Shown: positions 47,280 through 59,172, numbered from the stretch's first letter. The stretch is 64,000 bases of DNA from Chloracidobacterium sp. CP2_5A (GCA_002254845.1 NKPT01000006.1:1-64000); one strand, 5' to 3'. Notes: generated by a model not told the origin, from the sequence alone. Numbers and translations: made by a program.

Positions 47280-48541
47280 ACGAGACAGGCATTTCAGCCG
47301 GCGACACGGCCTGGCTACTGACCTCAGCCGCCTTGGTCTTTTTGATGACGCCGGGACTCGCCTTCTTTTACGGCGGACTGGTCAGTCGGCGACACGTCCT
47401 CAACACCCTGATGATGACGATCGGGGCGCTCTGCGTGGCCGCGCTCGTCTGGGCATTGATCGGCTATTCGCTCGCCTTCGCGCCCGGCGGCGCCTTGATT
47501 GGCGGGCTCGCGTGGGCCGGCTTTCAGGGCGTCGGCGGCGAGCCGCAGGCGGATTACGCGGCGACGGTGCCGCACCTGGCCTTCGCCGCCTTCCAGGGCA
47601 TGTTCGCGGTCATCGCGCCGGCGCTCACGGCCGGGGCAGTCGTGGGGCGCATGGACTTTCGAGCGTACCTGCTCTTTGTGGCGTTGTGGTGCGTTGGCGT
47701 CTATGCTCCGGTGGCGCACTGGGTCTGGGGGCTTGGCGGATGGATTCGGGAATCCGGGGCGCTGGATTTCGCCGGCGGGACCGTCGTGCACATCGCGGCC
47801 GGCGCGGCAGCCCTGGTCGCCGCCGCCTTGGTTGGCGCGCGCGCCGATGTCAAGCGCTCGCCGCTTCGCCCGCACAATGTCCCGTTTGTGCTGCTGGGCG
47901 CCGGGCTGTTGTGGTTTGGATGGCTTGGCTTCAACGCCGGCTCGGCGCTGACCGCGGGCGGGCTGGCGAGCCTAGCCCTGGTCACGACGCACCTGAGCGC
48001 GGCGGCGGCCGTCCTCGTCTGGCTGGCGATTGAAACCGCTCGCGCCGGCAAGGCCACGGCGGTCGGAGCCGCGACCGCCGCGGTCGTCGGGCTGGTTGGC
48101 ATTACGCCCGCCGCCGGCTTCGTGTCGCCGGCGGCGGCGATGGCGATTGGCGGCATCACGGCGGCAGTCGGCTACGCGGCCATTCAGTGGCGGACGCGCC
48201 TCAACCTTGATGACACGCTCGACGTTTTCGCCTGTCACGGCGTCGGCGGCATGTGCGGCTCGCTCCTGACCGGCGTTTTTGCCCGGCAGTCGCTCAACGA
48301 GGCCGGCGCGAACGGACTGCTCGCCGGCAACCCAAAGCTGGTTCTGACACAGTTGATCGCGGTCGTCGCCACGCTGGCTTACACGCTGGCGGCGACGTTC
48401 GTCCTGCTGAAGCTTGTGGGGCTTATCCTGCCGCTCCGCTTGCCTCTTGCCCAAGAGCTGGAAGGCATTGACCGCCACGCCCACGGCGAAACCGCCTATC
48501 ATGAAGCCACCGGGGACGACCTCTTTGACCCGGCGGTGTGA
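47276..48541 (+). CDS. amt: Ammonium transporter
   Basis: 421 residues with about 11 membrane helices of the Amt/Rh family. DFAGGTVVHIAAG carries the first pore His, and DVFACHGVGGM carries the second. Signature stretches LMTPGLAFFYGGLV and WFGWLGFNAGS are present. It moves ammonium or ammonia across the inner membrane. The gene overlaps the PII gene by 4 bases, the usual pairing in which PII blocks Amt. The cytoplasmic tail is rich in His and Glu. Confidence 0.96.
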   Translation: MNETGISAGDTAWLLTSAALVFLMTPGLAFFYGGLVSRRHVLNTLMMTIGALCVAALVWALIGYSLAFAPGGALIGGLAWAGFQGVGGEPQADYAATVPHLAFAAFQGMFAVIAPALTAGAVVGRMDFRAYLLFVALWCVGVYAPVAHWVWGLGGWIRESGALDFAGGTVVHIAAGAAALVAAALVGARADVKRSPLRPHNVPFVLLGAGLLWFGWLGFNAGSALTAGGLASLALVTTHLSAAAAVLVWLAIETARAGKATAVGAATAAVVGLVGITPAAGFVSPAAAMAIGGITAAVGYAAIQWRTRLNLDDTLDVFACHGVGGMCGSLLTGVFARQSLNEAGANGLLAGNPKLVLTQLIAVVATLAYTLAATFVLLKLVGLILPLRLPLAQELEGIDRHAHGETAYHEATGDDLFDPAV

Positions 48542-48596
48542 GGCTGGGCAAGCGGCTGACTGGCGCCAACTCGCCTGCGGCTCCTGAAAACGCTCC

Positions 48597-49673
48597 GTGA
48601 ATTACATCGGCAGTAAGCGCTCCCTGCTTCCTTTTTTGGAAAGGCATATCCTGGAATTTTCATCGCCGGAAACCAATCGGGCGTTTTTTGATGTTTTCGC
48701 AGGCACTGGAGCCGTGGGGCGACACTTCAAAAAGCTTGGATTTCAAGTCATCTCAAATGATATTCAACATTATAGCTACTGCCTCAATCGAGCATACATA
48801 GGCATTAACCGCCCCCCGGCGTTTTGTAAGCTAGCGAATTTTTTTTCGGACTCCGCCAACGGCTTGCCCGACAAAGCGATTGACAGGGTTCTTGATTATT
48901 TGAACCGGCTTGCGGGCTGCGAAGGCTTTGTTTATCGAAATTACTGCCTGGGCGGCACAGTAGGGACCGAGTTTCCGCGACAGTACTTCACCGACGAAAA
49001 TGGAAAACTATGCGACGCTATTCGTCTCCAGATAGAAAAATGGCGTCAGGATAAGCTGATTTCCGATAATGAATACTTTTATTTGCTAGCAAGCCTCATT
49101 GAGGCGGTTGATAAGGTGGCTAACACGGCTTCCGTTTATGGCGCCTTTCTCAAGCGGATAAAGCCCAGCGCGCAAAAGTCGCTCAAGCTGGAGCGGCTTG
49201 ACATCATACCGAGCCAAAAGAAGCACCAGGTTTATCAGCAACCTGGCGCTTCGCTGGCGCGCAGCGTTGCCTGCGACATCCTTTACATTGACCCGCCCTA
49301 CAATCAGCGCCAGTACGCTACCAACTATCATGTGTTGGAAACCATCGCTCGCTACGATAGCCCGCCGCTTTATGGCGTCACGGGGCTGCGCGACTACGAG
49401 CATCAGAAATCAGACTTTTGCTACCGGTCAAAGGCCCTCAAGTCGCTTGAGAGCTTGATCCAAAACGCGACGGCGCGTTACATCTTCCTGAGTTATAATA
49501 GCGAAGGATTGATGCCGGAACAGGAAGTGATCTCAATGATGAAGCGATATGGCAAGGCGGAGCTCAGGCAAGCGGCGCATCGGCGCTTTCGAGCCGATGT
49601 CAACCGCGCGAGCCGACGATATAAGGCGGATCAGGTCACTGAGTATCTGTTCTGCCTCGAAAAGCTTGCATAA
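48597..49673 (+). CDS. D12-class adenine-specific DNA methyltransferase
   Basis: 358 residues. FFDVFAGTGAVGRHF is the SAM-binding motif I, ILYIDPPYNQRQY contains DPPY (catalytic motif IV), and the N-terminal MNYIGSKRSLLPFL is typical of the Dam/D12 group. It would make N6-methyladenine at a short DNA site. No restriction endonuclease is adjacent, so it may be an orphan modifier. The coding sequence is visibly richer in A and T than its neighbours, hinting at transfer. The start is GTG 48597, right after a 55-base gap from amt. Confidence 0.9.
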   Translation: MNYIGSKRSLLPFLERHILEFSSPETNRAFFDVFAGTGAVGRHFKKLGFQVISNDIQHYSYCLNRAYIGINRPPAFCKLANFFSDSANGLPDKAIDRVLDYLNRLAGCEGFVYRNYCLGGTVGTEFPRQYFTDENGKLCDAIRLQIEKWRQDKLISDNEYFYLLASLIEAVDKVANTASVYGAFLKRIKPSAQKSLKLERLDIIPSQKKHQVYQQPGASLARSVACDILYIDPPYNQRQYATNYHVLETIARYDSPPLYGVTGLRDYEHQKSDFCYRSKALKSLESLIQNATARYIFLSYNSEGLMPEQEVISMMKRYGKAELRQAAHRRFRADVNRASRRYKADQVTEYLFCLEKLA

Positions 49674-49710
49674 GGCATCTCTCGCCGAGACCTGACCCGG
49701 AGGCGCCGCC

Positions 49711-50184
49711 GTGGAAAGCATTGCCCGATTGCTTCCAGATATCGTTAAGTTTGCCGATGGGCAGGATGACATCCTCCAGGCAGCCTGTGGCGCCGCCTGG
49801 ACGCTGGCGGTAGGCGAGGCCACGCGCCAGGTCAGCCGGGTTGTCCGCCTTGCCGACCGGACGCTGACGGTGGCGGCGCGGGACGCCCGGTGGAAGCGCC
49901 AGCTCGAAGCCCTCGCGCCCCAGATCATCTTTCAGCTCAACAGCGTTTTGCGGCAGCCGCTGGTGCTTCGCATTCACATCATTGTGGACGAAAAGCTCGT
50001 CGGGCTGGCGCGGCGTCAGGAAAAGCCCGCGCCGCCTCCGGCCGCCGCGCTGCCGGAGGAGCTGATCGCAAGCGCGGGCGCGATCGCCGACGAGGCGCTG
50101 CGCGCGCAATTCCTGCGCCTCGTCGCGGCTTGTCTTGCCCGCGACCGCGCGGGCGACGGCCGCGCTCCGGCGCCGCCCGGCTAG
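49711..50184 (+). CDS. DciA-like (DUF721) replication helicase loader
   Basis: 157 residues. The core (about 20-95) matches DUF721/DciA: GAAWTLAVGEATRQVSRVV, LTVAARDARWKRQLEALAP and RIHIIV. DciA recruits or loads the DnaB helicase in many bacteria that lack DnaC/DnaI. GTG 49711 follows CGGAGGC with good spacing. The C-terminal region is low-complexity. It sits between an adenine methyltransferase and a subtilase, with no replication genes near it. Confidence 0.75.
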   Translation: MESIARLLPDIVKFADGQDDILQAACGAAWTLAVGEATRQVSRVVRLADRTLTVAARDARWKRQLEALAPQIIFQLNSVLRQPLVLRIHIIVDEKLVGLARRQEKPAPPPAAALPEELIASAGAIADEALRAQFLRLVAACLARDRAGDGRAPAPPG

Positions 50185-50327
50185 GCGGCTGACGCCGGCT
50201 ACGGCATTGGCTGGCGCGCCAGCGGCTCGACACAGTAAAGTGGCGCCGTATATCCGCGCGCGCTTCGGCTTTTCGCCGCTCGGCTCTTCGGCGCTTTTGT
50301 CTTCAGCGGCAAGGTTTTCATCCGCCC

Positions 50328-51695
50328 ATGTTCGTTTGCGCTGTTTGTCACTATGCGCTTGATGATGACCTGCGCATCGCGGCCTCGGCGATGTCGCGCC
50401 TCTCGCGCGACTTACTGCACTTCAACTTGCCCCACTGGGACGAGCGGGAGGGCGTCTGCCGCGATTGTCTAGAGCGCTTCACTCATGCGCGGGCGCGGGT
50501 TGGTCTTTACCTGTCGCCAACCAGCAGCCCGTCGCTATCGAGATTCAAAATTTTACCGACCCCGCTCCGGCTCGGCGCGAGTCCGCGCTACACTGGGCGC
50601 GGCGTCACAATCGCCTTCCTGGATTCCGGCTTCTATCCGCACCCGGATATTACTCAGCCGGTCAATCGCATTCTGCACTATCACAACGTTCTGACGCGCC
50701 GAACTGACCCGGCGGAGCTATCCGCGCCGGATGATTCCAGTTGGCATGGGCTGATGACGTCAGTGGTGGCGGCAGGCAACGGCTTTTTATCCAAGGGGCT
50801 GTATCGTGGCATCGCTTCCAGCGCTAGGCTGGCGCTGGTCAAGGTCGGCACGACGCGCCGCATTTACCACGACGACATTCGGCGCGGTCTGGACTGGGTG
50901 TATCGTAACCGCGAGCGGTTTGGCATTCGCATCGTTAACATTTCGTGCGGCGGCGACTATGAGGCTTCTTACTTGACGGATGCGCTCTCGCAATCGGCTG
51001 AGCGGCTGGTCAGGGCCGGCGTGGTGGTGGTGGCGGCCAGCGGCAATGCCGGCCACCAAGCCGAGCACCCGGTGCTCCCCCCCGCCAGCGCCCCGTCCGT
51101 CATCGCCGTCGGCGGCTTTGATGACAAAAACACGCTCGATCCCAACGAACACGACGTATATCAGTCAAGCTATGGCGTAACGCCCGACGGTCTCCAGAAA
51201 CCGGAGGTCATCGCGCCCAGCATCTGGATTGCCGCCCCCATTCTGCCGGGCACGCCAACCGCGCAGCAGGCGGCGCTTTACGAGGAGCTCACCCGCGCTC
51301 ACGATGGCGACCTCAAGGCGCTGCTCGCGCAGCACGCCGGAATTGACGCCGAGCTGGACGCCGCGGCCCACCTTGAGCCATATCAGTTGCGCCTGCTTGT
51401 CGAAGGCAAAATGCGGAACGAAAAAGTCATCTCCGGTCACTACAAGCACGTGGACGGCACATCGTTCGCCGCGCCAATCGTGTCGTCCATCGTGGCGCAA
51501 ATGCTGGAAGTCAATCCGCGCCTCACGCCGCAGCAAGTCAAGCGCATCCTGATCCGCACGGCGCGCCGCCTGCCCAACATTGAGCCTGACCGCCAGGGAT
51601 GGGGCGTCGTCAACGCGCGCCAGGCCGTGGCGGCCGCGCTCAATGGCGGCGACGCCCTGCTATCAGGGAATCACCTCGACCTCAACCGGCTGTGA
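50328..51695 (+). CDS. Cytoplasmic subtilisin-like (S8) protease with N-terminal zinc finger
   Basis: 455 residues. The catalytic set is complete: Asp in IAFLDSGF, His in DSSWHGLMTSVV, the oxyanion Asn in AASGNAG and Ser in DGTSFAAPIVSS. An N-terminal segment has CAVCHYAL and GVCRDCLERF, two CxxC pairs that should bind zinc. There is no signal peptide or recognisable propeptide, so the enzyme probably acts inside the cell. A loop of about 70 residues (around 300-370) separates the oxyanion Asn and Ser motifs. The substrate is unknown. The end overlaps the convergent lipoprotein gene by 33 bases. Confidence 0.88.
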   Translation: MFVCAVCHYALDDDLRIAASAMSRLSRDLLHFNLPHWDEREGVCRDCLERFTHARARVGLYLSPTSSPSLSRFKILPTPLRLGASPRYTGRGVTIAFLDSGFYPHPDITQPVNRILHYHNVLTRRTDPAELSAPDDSSWHGLMTSVVAAGNGFLSKGLYRGIASSARLALVKVGTTRRIYHDDIRRGLDWVYRNRERFGIRIVNISCGGDYEASYLTDALSQSAERLVRAGVVVVAASGNAGHQAEHPVLPPASAPSVIAVGGFDDKNTLDPNEHDVYQSSYGVTPDGLQKPEVIAPSIWIAAPILPGTPTAQQAALYEELTRAHDGDLKALLAQHAGIDAELDAAAHLEPYQLRLLVEGKMRNEKVISGHYKHVDGTSFAAPIVSSIVAQMLEVNPRLTPQQVKRILIRTARRLPNIEPDRQGWGVVNARQAVAAALNGGDALLSGNHLDLNRL

Positions 51696-52757
51696 CGGCC
51701 GGCTCTCGTTGCCAAACACATCCACCGCCGTGACGAAATAGCGATAGGTCTTGCCGCCAACGCCGGTTCGATCCTGGAAGGTCGTCCGCTGAATGGGCGT
51801 TGGCGTGAGCTTGATGGGCGCGGCGCCTGTTCCGCGCTCGCTACGGTAAACGATATAGCCGCTGACATCAGGCTCGGGGTTGGATGGAAAGAACAGGTTA
51901 ACCAGCCCAGCCGCCGAAGCGCCCGTAACATTGGCGGGGGCTGACGGCGGGAAGGTATCCGCCGGGCGAACTCGCAGCGGCGCGGAGGCGCGACTTTCGA
52001 TTGGCTCGCCGCGCGCGAGGCTGACCGCTCGGATAACGTATTCGTATTCCTCGCCAAAGGCGAAGTCCGTGTCGGCAAAGGCTGGCGAGGTCAGGGGCGC
52101 GCTGTTTCGGCGGGACTCCAGCGTTCCATCCGTCCGTCGCCGATACACGTTGAACCGCGTATCCGCCGCCGGCGATCCGTCAAGGCTTCGCGCTGGCGGT
52201 CGCCACGCCAGCCGAATGGCGTCTTGGGTCACTTCCGCGCGGGCGTCGCTAGGGGCGTCGGCGACGCCGACAAACGGGTAGGCCACGACGTAGCTCGATA
52301 GCGGCGACGGCCGCCCGAACGCGTCCATCAGCCGGACAGCGTATCGAATTCGCTTTTCCCGCCAACTCGCGTCCCGCGGGTCAAACGAATCGGCGTAGGT
52401 CGGCGCGGCGGCTAGCTCCGAGCTGCCGACCGAGCCGATCAGCCGCGCCTCGCGCAGAAAAACGTCTTCCGGCAGGGCGAGCGGCGCGTCGCGCGGCTCG
52501 ACCCGGCGGAAGACATCGGCGCGCGCCGCGCGCGCGATTGTGGCGAAGCGCAGAACAATCTGGTCGCCATACTGGGTGGCGGCAAGGTCGCTGGCCGCCG
52601 CCAAGGTAAAGCGCGGCGGCGGCACGGGCGGCCCGACTTTGGCGCAGCCGAAGCCGACGACAACCGCCGCCAGCGCGCCCCACGCCCAGCCCAGCCGCCA
52701 GCGCCGCGTCGCCCGCGGCGCAGCGCGGCTAGAGGATGTACTTGCTAAGGTCTTCAT
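51663..52757 (-). CDS. Lipoprotein with fibronectin type III domains
   Basis: 364 residues. A hydrophobic N-terminus ([12 protein letters not shown]) ends in a lipobox with Cys near 37. At least two FnIII domains follow; the clearest reads [20 protein letters not shown] with [12 protein letters not shown] and [13 protein letters not shown]. The first region (around 50-140) is a more divergent beta domain. Such domains bind proteins or polysaccharides on the cell surface. ATG 52757 lies inside the last codons of hslU (29-base overlap), suggesting coupling. Confidence 0.83.
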   Translation of the reverse strand: MKTLASTSSSRAAPRATRRWRLGWAWGALAAVVVGFGCAKVGPPVPPPRFTLAAASDLAATQYGDQIVLRFATIARAARADVFRRVEPRDAPLALPEDVFLREARLIGSVGSSELAAAPTYADSFDPRDASWREKRIRYAVRLMDAFGRPSPLSSYVVAYPFVGVADAPSDARAEVTQDAIRLAWRPPARSLDGSPAADTRFNVYRRRTDGTLESRRNSAPLTSPAFADTDFAFGEEYEYVIRAVSLARGEPIESRASAPLRVRPADTFPPSAPANVTGASAAGLVNLFFPSNPEPDVSGYIVYRSERGTGAAPIKLTPTPIQRTTFQDRTGVGGKTYRYFVTAVDVFGNESRPSQPVEVEVIP

Positions 52758-54114
52758 CCTGCACGATGTCGGCCAGCACCTTGCGGACATACGCCGCATC
52801 CACCCGAAAATGCTTCTCTTCCATATCCGGCGCGGCGAACGAGACCTCGTCAAGGACTTTCTCCATCACCGTGTGCAGCCGGCGCGCGCCAATGTTCTCG
52901 GTGTTCTGGTTGACCGTGAAGGCGAAATCGGCGACCGCCTCGATGGCGTCGTCGGTGATTTCAAGCGCGATGCCTTCGGTGTCGAGCAGGGCGACGTACT
53001 GCCGAATGAGCGAGTTGCGCGGCTCGGTCAAAATGCGCTTGAAGTCTTCCTTGGTGAGCGGATCAAGGTTGACGCGAATGGGAAAGCGCCCCTGTAGCTC
53101 GGGTATGAGATCGGAAGGCTTGGAAACGTGGAACGCGCCGGCGGCAATGAACAGAATGTGATCGGTGCGCACCATGCCGTAGCGGGTGTTGACCGTCGTT
53201 CCCTCAATGATGGGGAGAATGTCGCGCTGAACGCCCTCGCGGGACACGTCCGGGCCGGCGCTGGTTTCGCGCCCGGCGATTTTGTCAATTTCATCCAGAA
53301 AGACAATGCCGGTTTCCTCGACGCGCTCAATCGCCAGCCGAGCGACCTGGTCCATGTCCACCAGTTTCTGCTCTTCCTCTTGGGTGAGATACTCGATAGC
53401 CTCGCCGACGGACATTTTGCGCAGCTTGGTGCGCGCGCCCGGAAAAATGCCGGGGAGCATGTCGCGGAGGTTGATATCCATCTCCTCGATGCCCTGGGGC
53501 GTGATAATCTCAATCCCTGACGGAAAGCCGCGCTCCTTGACTTCAATTTCAACAATCCGGTTGTCGAGCTTGCCCTCGCGCAACTGCTGGCGGAGCTTCT
53601 CGCGCGTGCGCTGAAAGGCGGCTTCATCTTCGGGCAGAATGGACTCGCCCTCGCGGCGCGTCGGCAACAGCAGATCAAGCAGGCGCTCCTCGGCGTTTTG
53701 GCGCGCTTTTTCCTCGACTTCGGCGATTTTTTCCTCGCGCACAAGGTCAATGCCGATGTCCACCAAGTCACGGACAATGGATTCCACATCGCGCCCGACG
53801 TAGCCAACCTCGGTGAACTTCGAGGCTTCGACCTTGAGAAAGGGCGAGTTGGCCAAGCGCGCCAAGCGGCGAGCGATTTCGGTTTTCCCGACGCCGGTCG
53901 AGCCAATCATGATGATGTTTTTGGGCATGACATCCTGCGCCAGGTCGGGCGGCAGCTTCTGTCGGCGCACGCGGTTGCGCAGGGCAATTGCCACGGCGCG
54001 CTTCGCCGCCGCCTGACCAACCACATGCTTGTCGAGTTCCTGAACGATTTGACGGGGCGTGAGGTCGTCGAGTTGCGGCGTGTCTTCGACGGTGCCGGGA
54101 AGGTAGATGACCAT
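52729..54114 (-). CDS. hslU: HslU ATPase of the HslUV protease
   Basis: 461 residues. [16 protein letters not shown] is Walker [11 protein letters not shown] carries the pore GYVG loop, and [10 protein letters not shown] is Walker B. The inserted I domain spans about 110-240, and the C-terminus ends in LSKYIL, which docks into HslV. The enzyme unfolds proteins for the HslV peptidase. ATG 54114 is chosen by alignment; a frame to 54231 is not conserved. hslV is not adjacent here, where it often is. Confidence 0.96.
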   Translation of the reverse strand: MVIYLPGTVEDTPQLDDLTPRQIVQELDKHVVGQAAAKRAVAIALRNRVRRQKLPPDLAQDVMPKNIIMIGSTGVGKTEIARRLARLANSPFLKVEASKFTEVGYVGRDVESIVRDLVDIGIDLVREEKIAEVEEKARQNAEERLLDLLLPTRREGESILPEDEAAFQRTREKLRQQLREGKLDNRIVEIEVKERGFPSGIEIITPQGIEEMDINLRDMLPGIFPGARTKLRKMSVGEAIEYLTQEEEQKLVDMDQVARLAIERVEETGIVFLDEIDKIAGRETSAGPDVSREGVQRDILPIIEGTTVNTRYGMVRTDHILFIAAGAFHVSKPSDLIPELQGRFPIRVNLDPLTKEDFKRILTEPRNSLIRQYVALLDTEGIALEITDDAIEAVADFAFTVNQNTENIGARRLHTVMEKVLDEVSFAAPDMEEKHFRVDAAYVRKVLADIVQDEDLSKYIL

Positions 54115-54202
54115 GTGAGGTAGTGACGGGGATAACTCGGTGTGAGGAATGCGACGTTCCCGCCGTGGCGGCAGCGGCGCAGGCAAGTGAGCCGCCTGCG
54201 TG

Positions 54203-54231
54203 CACATAATCCGATTGCCCCGGCTTGTCAA
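54203..54231 (-). promoter_or_regulatory. Predicted promoter of hslU
   Basis: On the minus strand TTGACA (54231-54226) and TATGTG (54208-54203) are separated by 17 bases. The perfect -35 box and canonical spacer place a start near 54196, with a leader of about 80 bases. No heat-shock CIRCE-like inverted repeat is seen. The rest of the 54115-54482 interval holds no gene that I can support. Confidence 0.6.
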
Positions 54232-54482
54232 CGGACAGATGGCGAGCCTGGCCGGCGCGGCGGCGCGCTAAAAGAAAGGGCTTTGGCGCGGGCTTGACCC
54301 GCGCTCGACAGTCCAACGCATAAGGAAGCCTGTCGGAAGCGCGATGCCCAAGGGTTGGCGCGGCGCCGCTAGGATAACGCAAGAACGCATTCGACTGGGC
54401 GACTGACGCGCCTCAGCCCGGGGACGACGGCTGGCCCTTGTTGAAAAAGCGACCTGACGAAAATATGCCTTGGAAAGACCAA

Positions 54483-55592
54483 ATGCGGAAAGCGATAAGC
54501 CTGTTTTCCGGCGCGGGCGGCATGGACATCGGCATCAAAGACGCCGGCTTTGAGATTTTGGCCGAGATTGAGCTTGACGAGCATTGCTGCGCAACGCTCG
54601 CGGCGAACGCTCGGCGACAACAAAGCGCTACCCGCATCATCCGCGCGGATGTTAGAGCGATTGATCCCAGCGCGCTCCTGAAAGAAGTCAATCTCGAAGA
54701 GGGCCAGTTAGACCTTCTCTTTGGAGGGCCGCCCTGCCAGCCTTTTTCTCTGGCTGGAAAGCAGCTCGGCTTGCGCGATGAGAGAGGGTGGCTGATTTTT
54801 GAAATGGTCCGATTTGCGGAAGCCCTGCGCCCCGAGGTCATTCTGATCGAGCAAGTGAAAGGGCTGCTTTCCTCAAGAGGCGGCGAGCATCGGCGCGGAG
54901 AGGTTTTCGAAAAGCTTCTAAGGGAGCTTCGGGCGATTGACTACGCTCCAAAGTGGCAAGTGATGCTAGCCGCCGATTATGGCGTTCCGCAGATGAGAGA
55001 GCGGCTCTTCATTGTCGCGACCCGCGGGCGCAATGACTTCCGTTTTCCTGAGAGAACTCACGCGCCTTTGGAGGAGCGCGGCGGGCTCTTCGGCTATGAG
55101 CCTTATGTTGAAGTTGGCAAAGTCATCGCGGGACTAGGCAAGCCGACCCCTAAGATTCCAGGCGAAACGCTTGACGACCAAGACAACAACCATGTGGATG
55201 TCACGCCGGAAAGGGATCGGGAGAGAATCGCCCGCGTGCCGGAAGGGTCCTATCTTTCAGCGCAAACTCACCTTGGAGAAGAGCTTCGACGAGGCTTGTC
55301 GCCGAAGGACACGACAAAGTACCTGCGCCTGCATCGCGAGCGCCCCGCCAACACGCTGCGCTGCGGGGAAATCTTCTACCATCCGACGGAAAACAGATAT
55401 CTCACGCCGCGCGAGTACATGCGGATTCACGGATACCCGGATGACTATGTCCTGCGCGGGCCGATACGGTCCCGGACAGGCGCGGTGAAAAATCTCGACC
55501 AACATCGGCAAGTCGCCAATTCCGTGCCTCCGCCGCTGGCCCGTATTCTGGGAACGCAAATCAGGAGGCTCTTGGACGATCGAGACCGCTAG
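54483..55592 (+). CDS. C5-cytosine DNA methyltransferase with a changed motif VI
   Basis: 369 residues. SLFSGAGGMD is motif I, GGPPCQPFSLAG holds the catalytic Cys (motif IV), QMRERLFIVA is motif VIII and NSVPPPLARILG motif X. Motif VI reads IEQVKG, with Gln where nearly all family members have Asn (ENV). The enzyme would make 5-methylcytosine at an unknown site. No restriction enzyme is adjacent. ATG 54483 has GGAAAG at good spacing; ATG 54465 and TTG 54438 are also in frame. The sequence is somewhat A/T-rich compared with its neighbours. Confidence 0.88.
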   Translation: MRKAISLFSGAGGMDIGIKDAGFEILAEIELDEHCCATLAANARRQQSATRIIRADVRAIDPSALLKEVNLEEGQLDLLFGGPPCQPFSLAGKQLGLRDERGWLIFEMVRFAEALRPEVILIEQVKGLLSSRGGEHRRGEVFEKLLRELRAIDYAPKWQVMLAADYGVPQMRERLFIVATRGRNDFRFPERTHAPLEERGGLFGYEPYVEVGKVIAGLGKPTPKIPGETLDDQDNNHVDVTPERDRERIARVPEGSYLSAQTHLGEELRRGLSPKDTTKYLRLHRERPANTLRCGEIFYHPTENRYLTPREYMRIHGYPDDYVLRGPIRSRTGAVKNLDQHRQVANSVPPPLARILGTQIRRLLDDRDR

Positions 55593-55686
55593 GACCGCCG
55601 CGCGGCGCTTATGTCGCTCCGGTTGCCGAGGAACGCCGCATCCCGCCCGGGACGGCGCCCGGCATCGCGACGGACGCCGCGCGCGC

Positions 55687-57039
55687 TCACCCAATCCGCC
55701 GCCACAGCAACCACAGCAGAGCGAGACAGACCGCGAGCGCGCTCATCGTCAGCGCCAGGTCAAGCCAGCGATCCTGCCGCTGAGCGCGGGCGCGCGCTTC
55801 GGCATAGGGAATCCGCGTAAACGACACCATTGTGTAAAGCGGCAAAAAGCGGTCGCCGAGAACGCCGGAGAGCGCGTATTCCAGCCGCCGCCGCAGGAGA
55901 AACCACGGCGACGCCACCTTGGCGCGCATCTCCAGGTAGTTTTCATAGGCCAGCTCGGCTAGCGCGTCAGTATTGACCTTGCGCTGCCGCTGGTAATCGA
56001 GAAACGCCGCGGCCGTATCGCCGTTATGCCGCCGGAGACACGCATCTAAAACGAAGCAGTCCTCAAACGAGGCGTTCATGCCCTGCCCGTAAAACGGCAC
56101 GACCGCATGCGCCGCGTCACCCACCAAGACGACCCGTCCAGCGTATTGCCAGGGGAAACAGCGAATCGTCACCATGGCGCCAGTCGGATTACGCTTGAAA
56201 TCCTCCAGCAGCGTCGGCATCAGCGGCGTGACATCCGGGAAGCGCCGGTCGAAGAAGTCGCGGATGGCGTCGTCCTCGGTCAGTTGCGCGAAGCTTTCCG
56301 CGCCTTCATAAGCCAAAAACAGCGTGCAGGTAAACGAGCCGTCCAAGTTCGGCAGCGCGATGAGCATGAAATCCTGGCGCGGCCAAATGTGCAGGTAGTT
56401 CTTTGCGAGCGCGTGCGATCCGTCTGGCAGCGCCGGGATGGTCAGCTCCTTATAGCCGTGCGGTAAAAAGGACTGCGAATAGTCATAGCGCCCGGCGCGC
56501 TGGAGCGCCTGGCGAATCGAGGAAAAGGACCCGTCCGCGCCCACCACCGTCTGGGCGCTAACCTGTCGCGTCACTCGCGCTTGCGCATCCTCGATATCCA
56601 GCGTCATCGCGGACAGGTTCAGCCCGACGCAGCGCGAGGAGAAATGAATTTCCAGATTTGGACAGCCGGCGGCGGCGTCCAGCAGGGCGCAGTTCAGCTG
56701 GTGACGCGAGATGGAAAAGATGGTTTCCTCGGCCGAGCGCCCGTAGGGTTGAAAAGTCAGGTCCCCCTGTGGGCTGTGGATCATGCGCCCGCGCATCGGA
56801 ATCGCCAGGGGGCGAATGACCTGCGCCAGCCCGATGGCTTCGAGAGCGTGCAGCCCGCGCGTCGAAAGCGCTAGGTTGATGGAGCGCCCGCGCGGAACGG
56901 AGGTCGCTCGCATGTCCGGGTTGCGCTCGTAGAGCGTGACGCGGCTCCCCTGCCGGGCAAGGTAGAGCGCCGCGAGCGTCCCGGCCAGCCCAGCGCCACA
57001 AACCGTGAAGCTTGGCCCAGCCATCAGATCGCTAGACAT
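55687..57039 (-). CDS. kmo: Kynurenine 3-monooxygenase
   Basis: 450 residues. FTVCGAGLAGTLAALYLA is the FAD dinucleotide fold, GRSINLALSTRG and YGRSAEETIFSISR are family motifs, and VVLVGDAAHAVVPFYGQGMNASFEDC is the second FAD site. A C-terminal transmembrane segment (LTMSALAVCLALLWLLW) resembles the membrane anchor of eukaryotic KMO. The enzyme hydroxylates L-kynurenine, leading to tryptophan breakdown or NAD synthesis through quinolinate. No other kynurenine gene is present. Divergent from the kinase gene across 126 bases. Confidence 0.93.
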   Translation of the reverse strand: MSSDLMAGPSFTVCGAGLAGTLAALYLARQGSRVTLYERNPDMRATSVPRGRSINLALSTRGLHALEAIGLAQVIRPLAIPMRGRMIHSPQGDLTFQPYGRSAEETIFSISRHQLNCALLDAAAGCPNLEIHFSSRCVGLNLSAMTLDIEDAQARVTRQVSAQTVVGADGSFSSIRQALQRAGRYDYSQSFLPHGYKELTIPALPDGSHALAKNYLHIWPRQDFMLIALPNLDGSFTCTLFLAYEGAESFAQLTEDDAIRDFFDRRFPDVTPLMPTLLEDFKRNPTGAMVTIRCFPWQYAGRVVLVGDAAHAVVPFYGQGMNASFEDCFVLDACLRRHNGDTAAAFLDYQRQRKVNTDALAELAYENYLEMRAKVASPWFLLRRRLEYALSGVLGDRFLPLYTMVSFTRIPYAEARARAQRQDRWLDLALTMSALAVCLALLWLLWRRIG

Positions 57040-57066
57040 ATCGCCATGCTGTCCCTACAAAGGCGT

Positions 57067-57095
57067 TTGACAAACCTGGCATCGTCTCCAACAAT
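57067..57095 (+). promoter_or_regulatory. Predicted promoter of the kinase-FGE gene
   Basis: TTGACA (57067-57072) and AACAAT (57090-57095) with a 17-base spacer. The -35 box is perfect and the -10 matches four of six positions. A start near 57102 leaves a leader of about 64 bases. Confidence 0.6.
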
Positions 57096-57165
57096 CTCCC
57101 TGCCTGCAACTTGATTTCCAGCCGCGTCTAGCGACAGCCCAGGTGGAGAATAACGACAAACCGCG

Positions 57166-59172
<2,007 letters not shown>

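Noticed and set aside
43486-55592. A complete BREX or restriction-modification island
   Set aside because: No PglX, PglZ, BrxL or restriction endonuclease is present, and housekeeping genes lie between the ATPase and methyltransferases.
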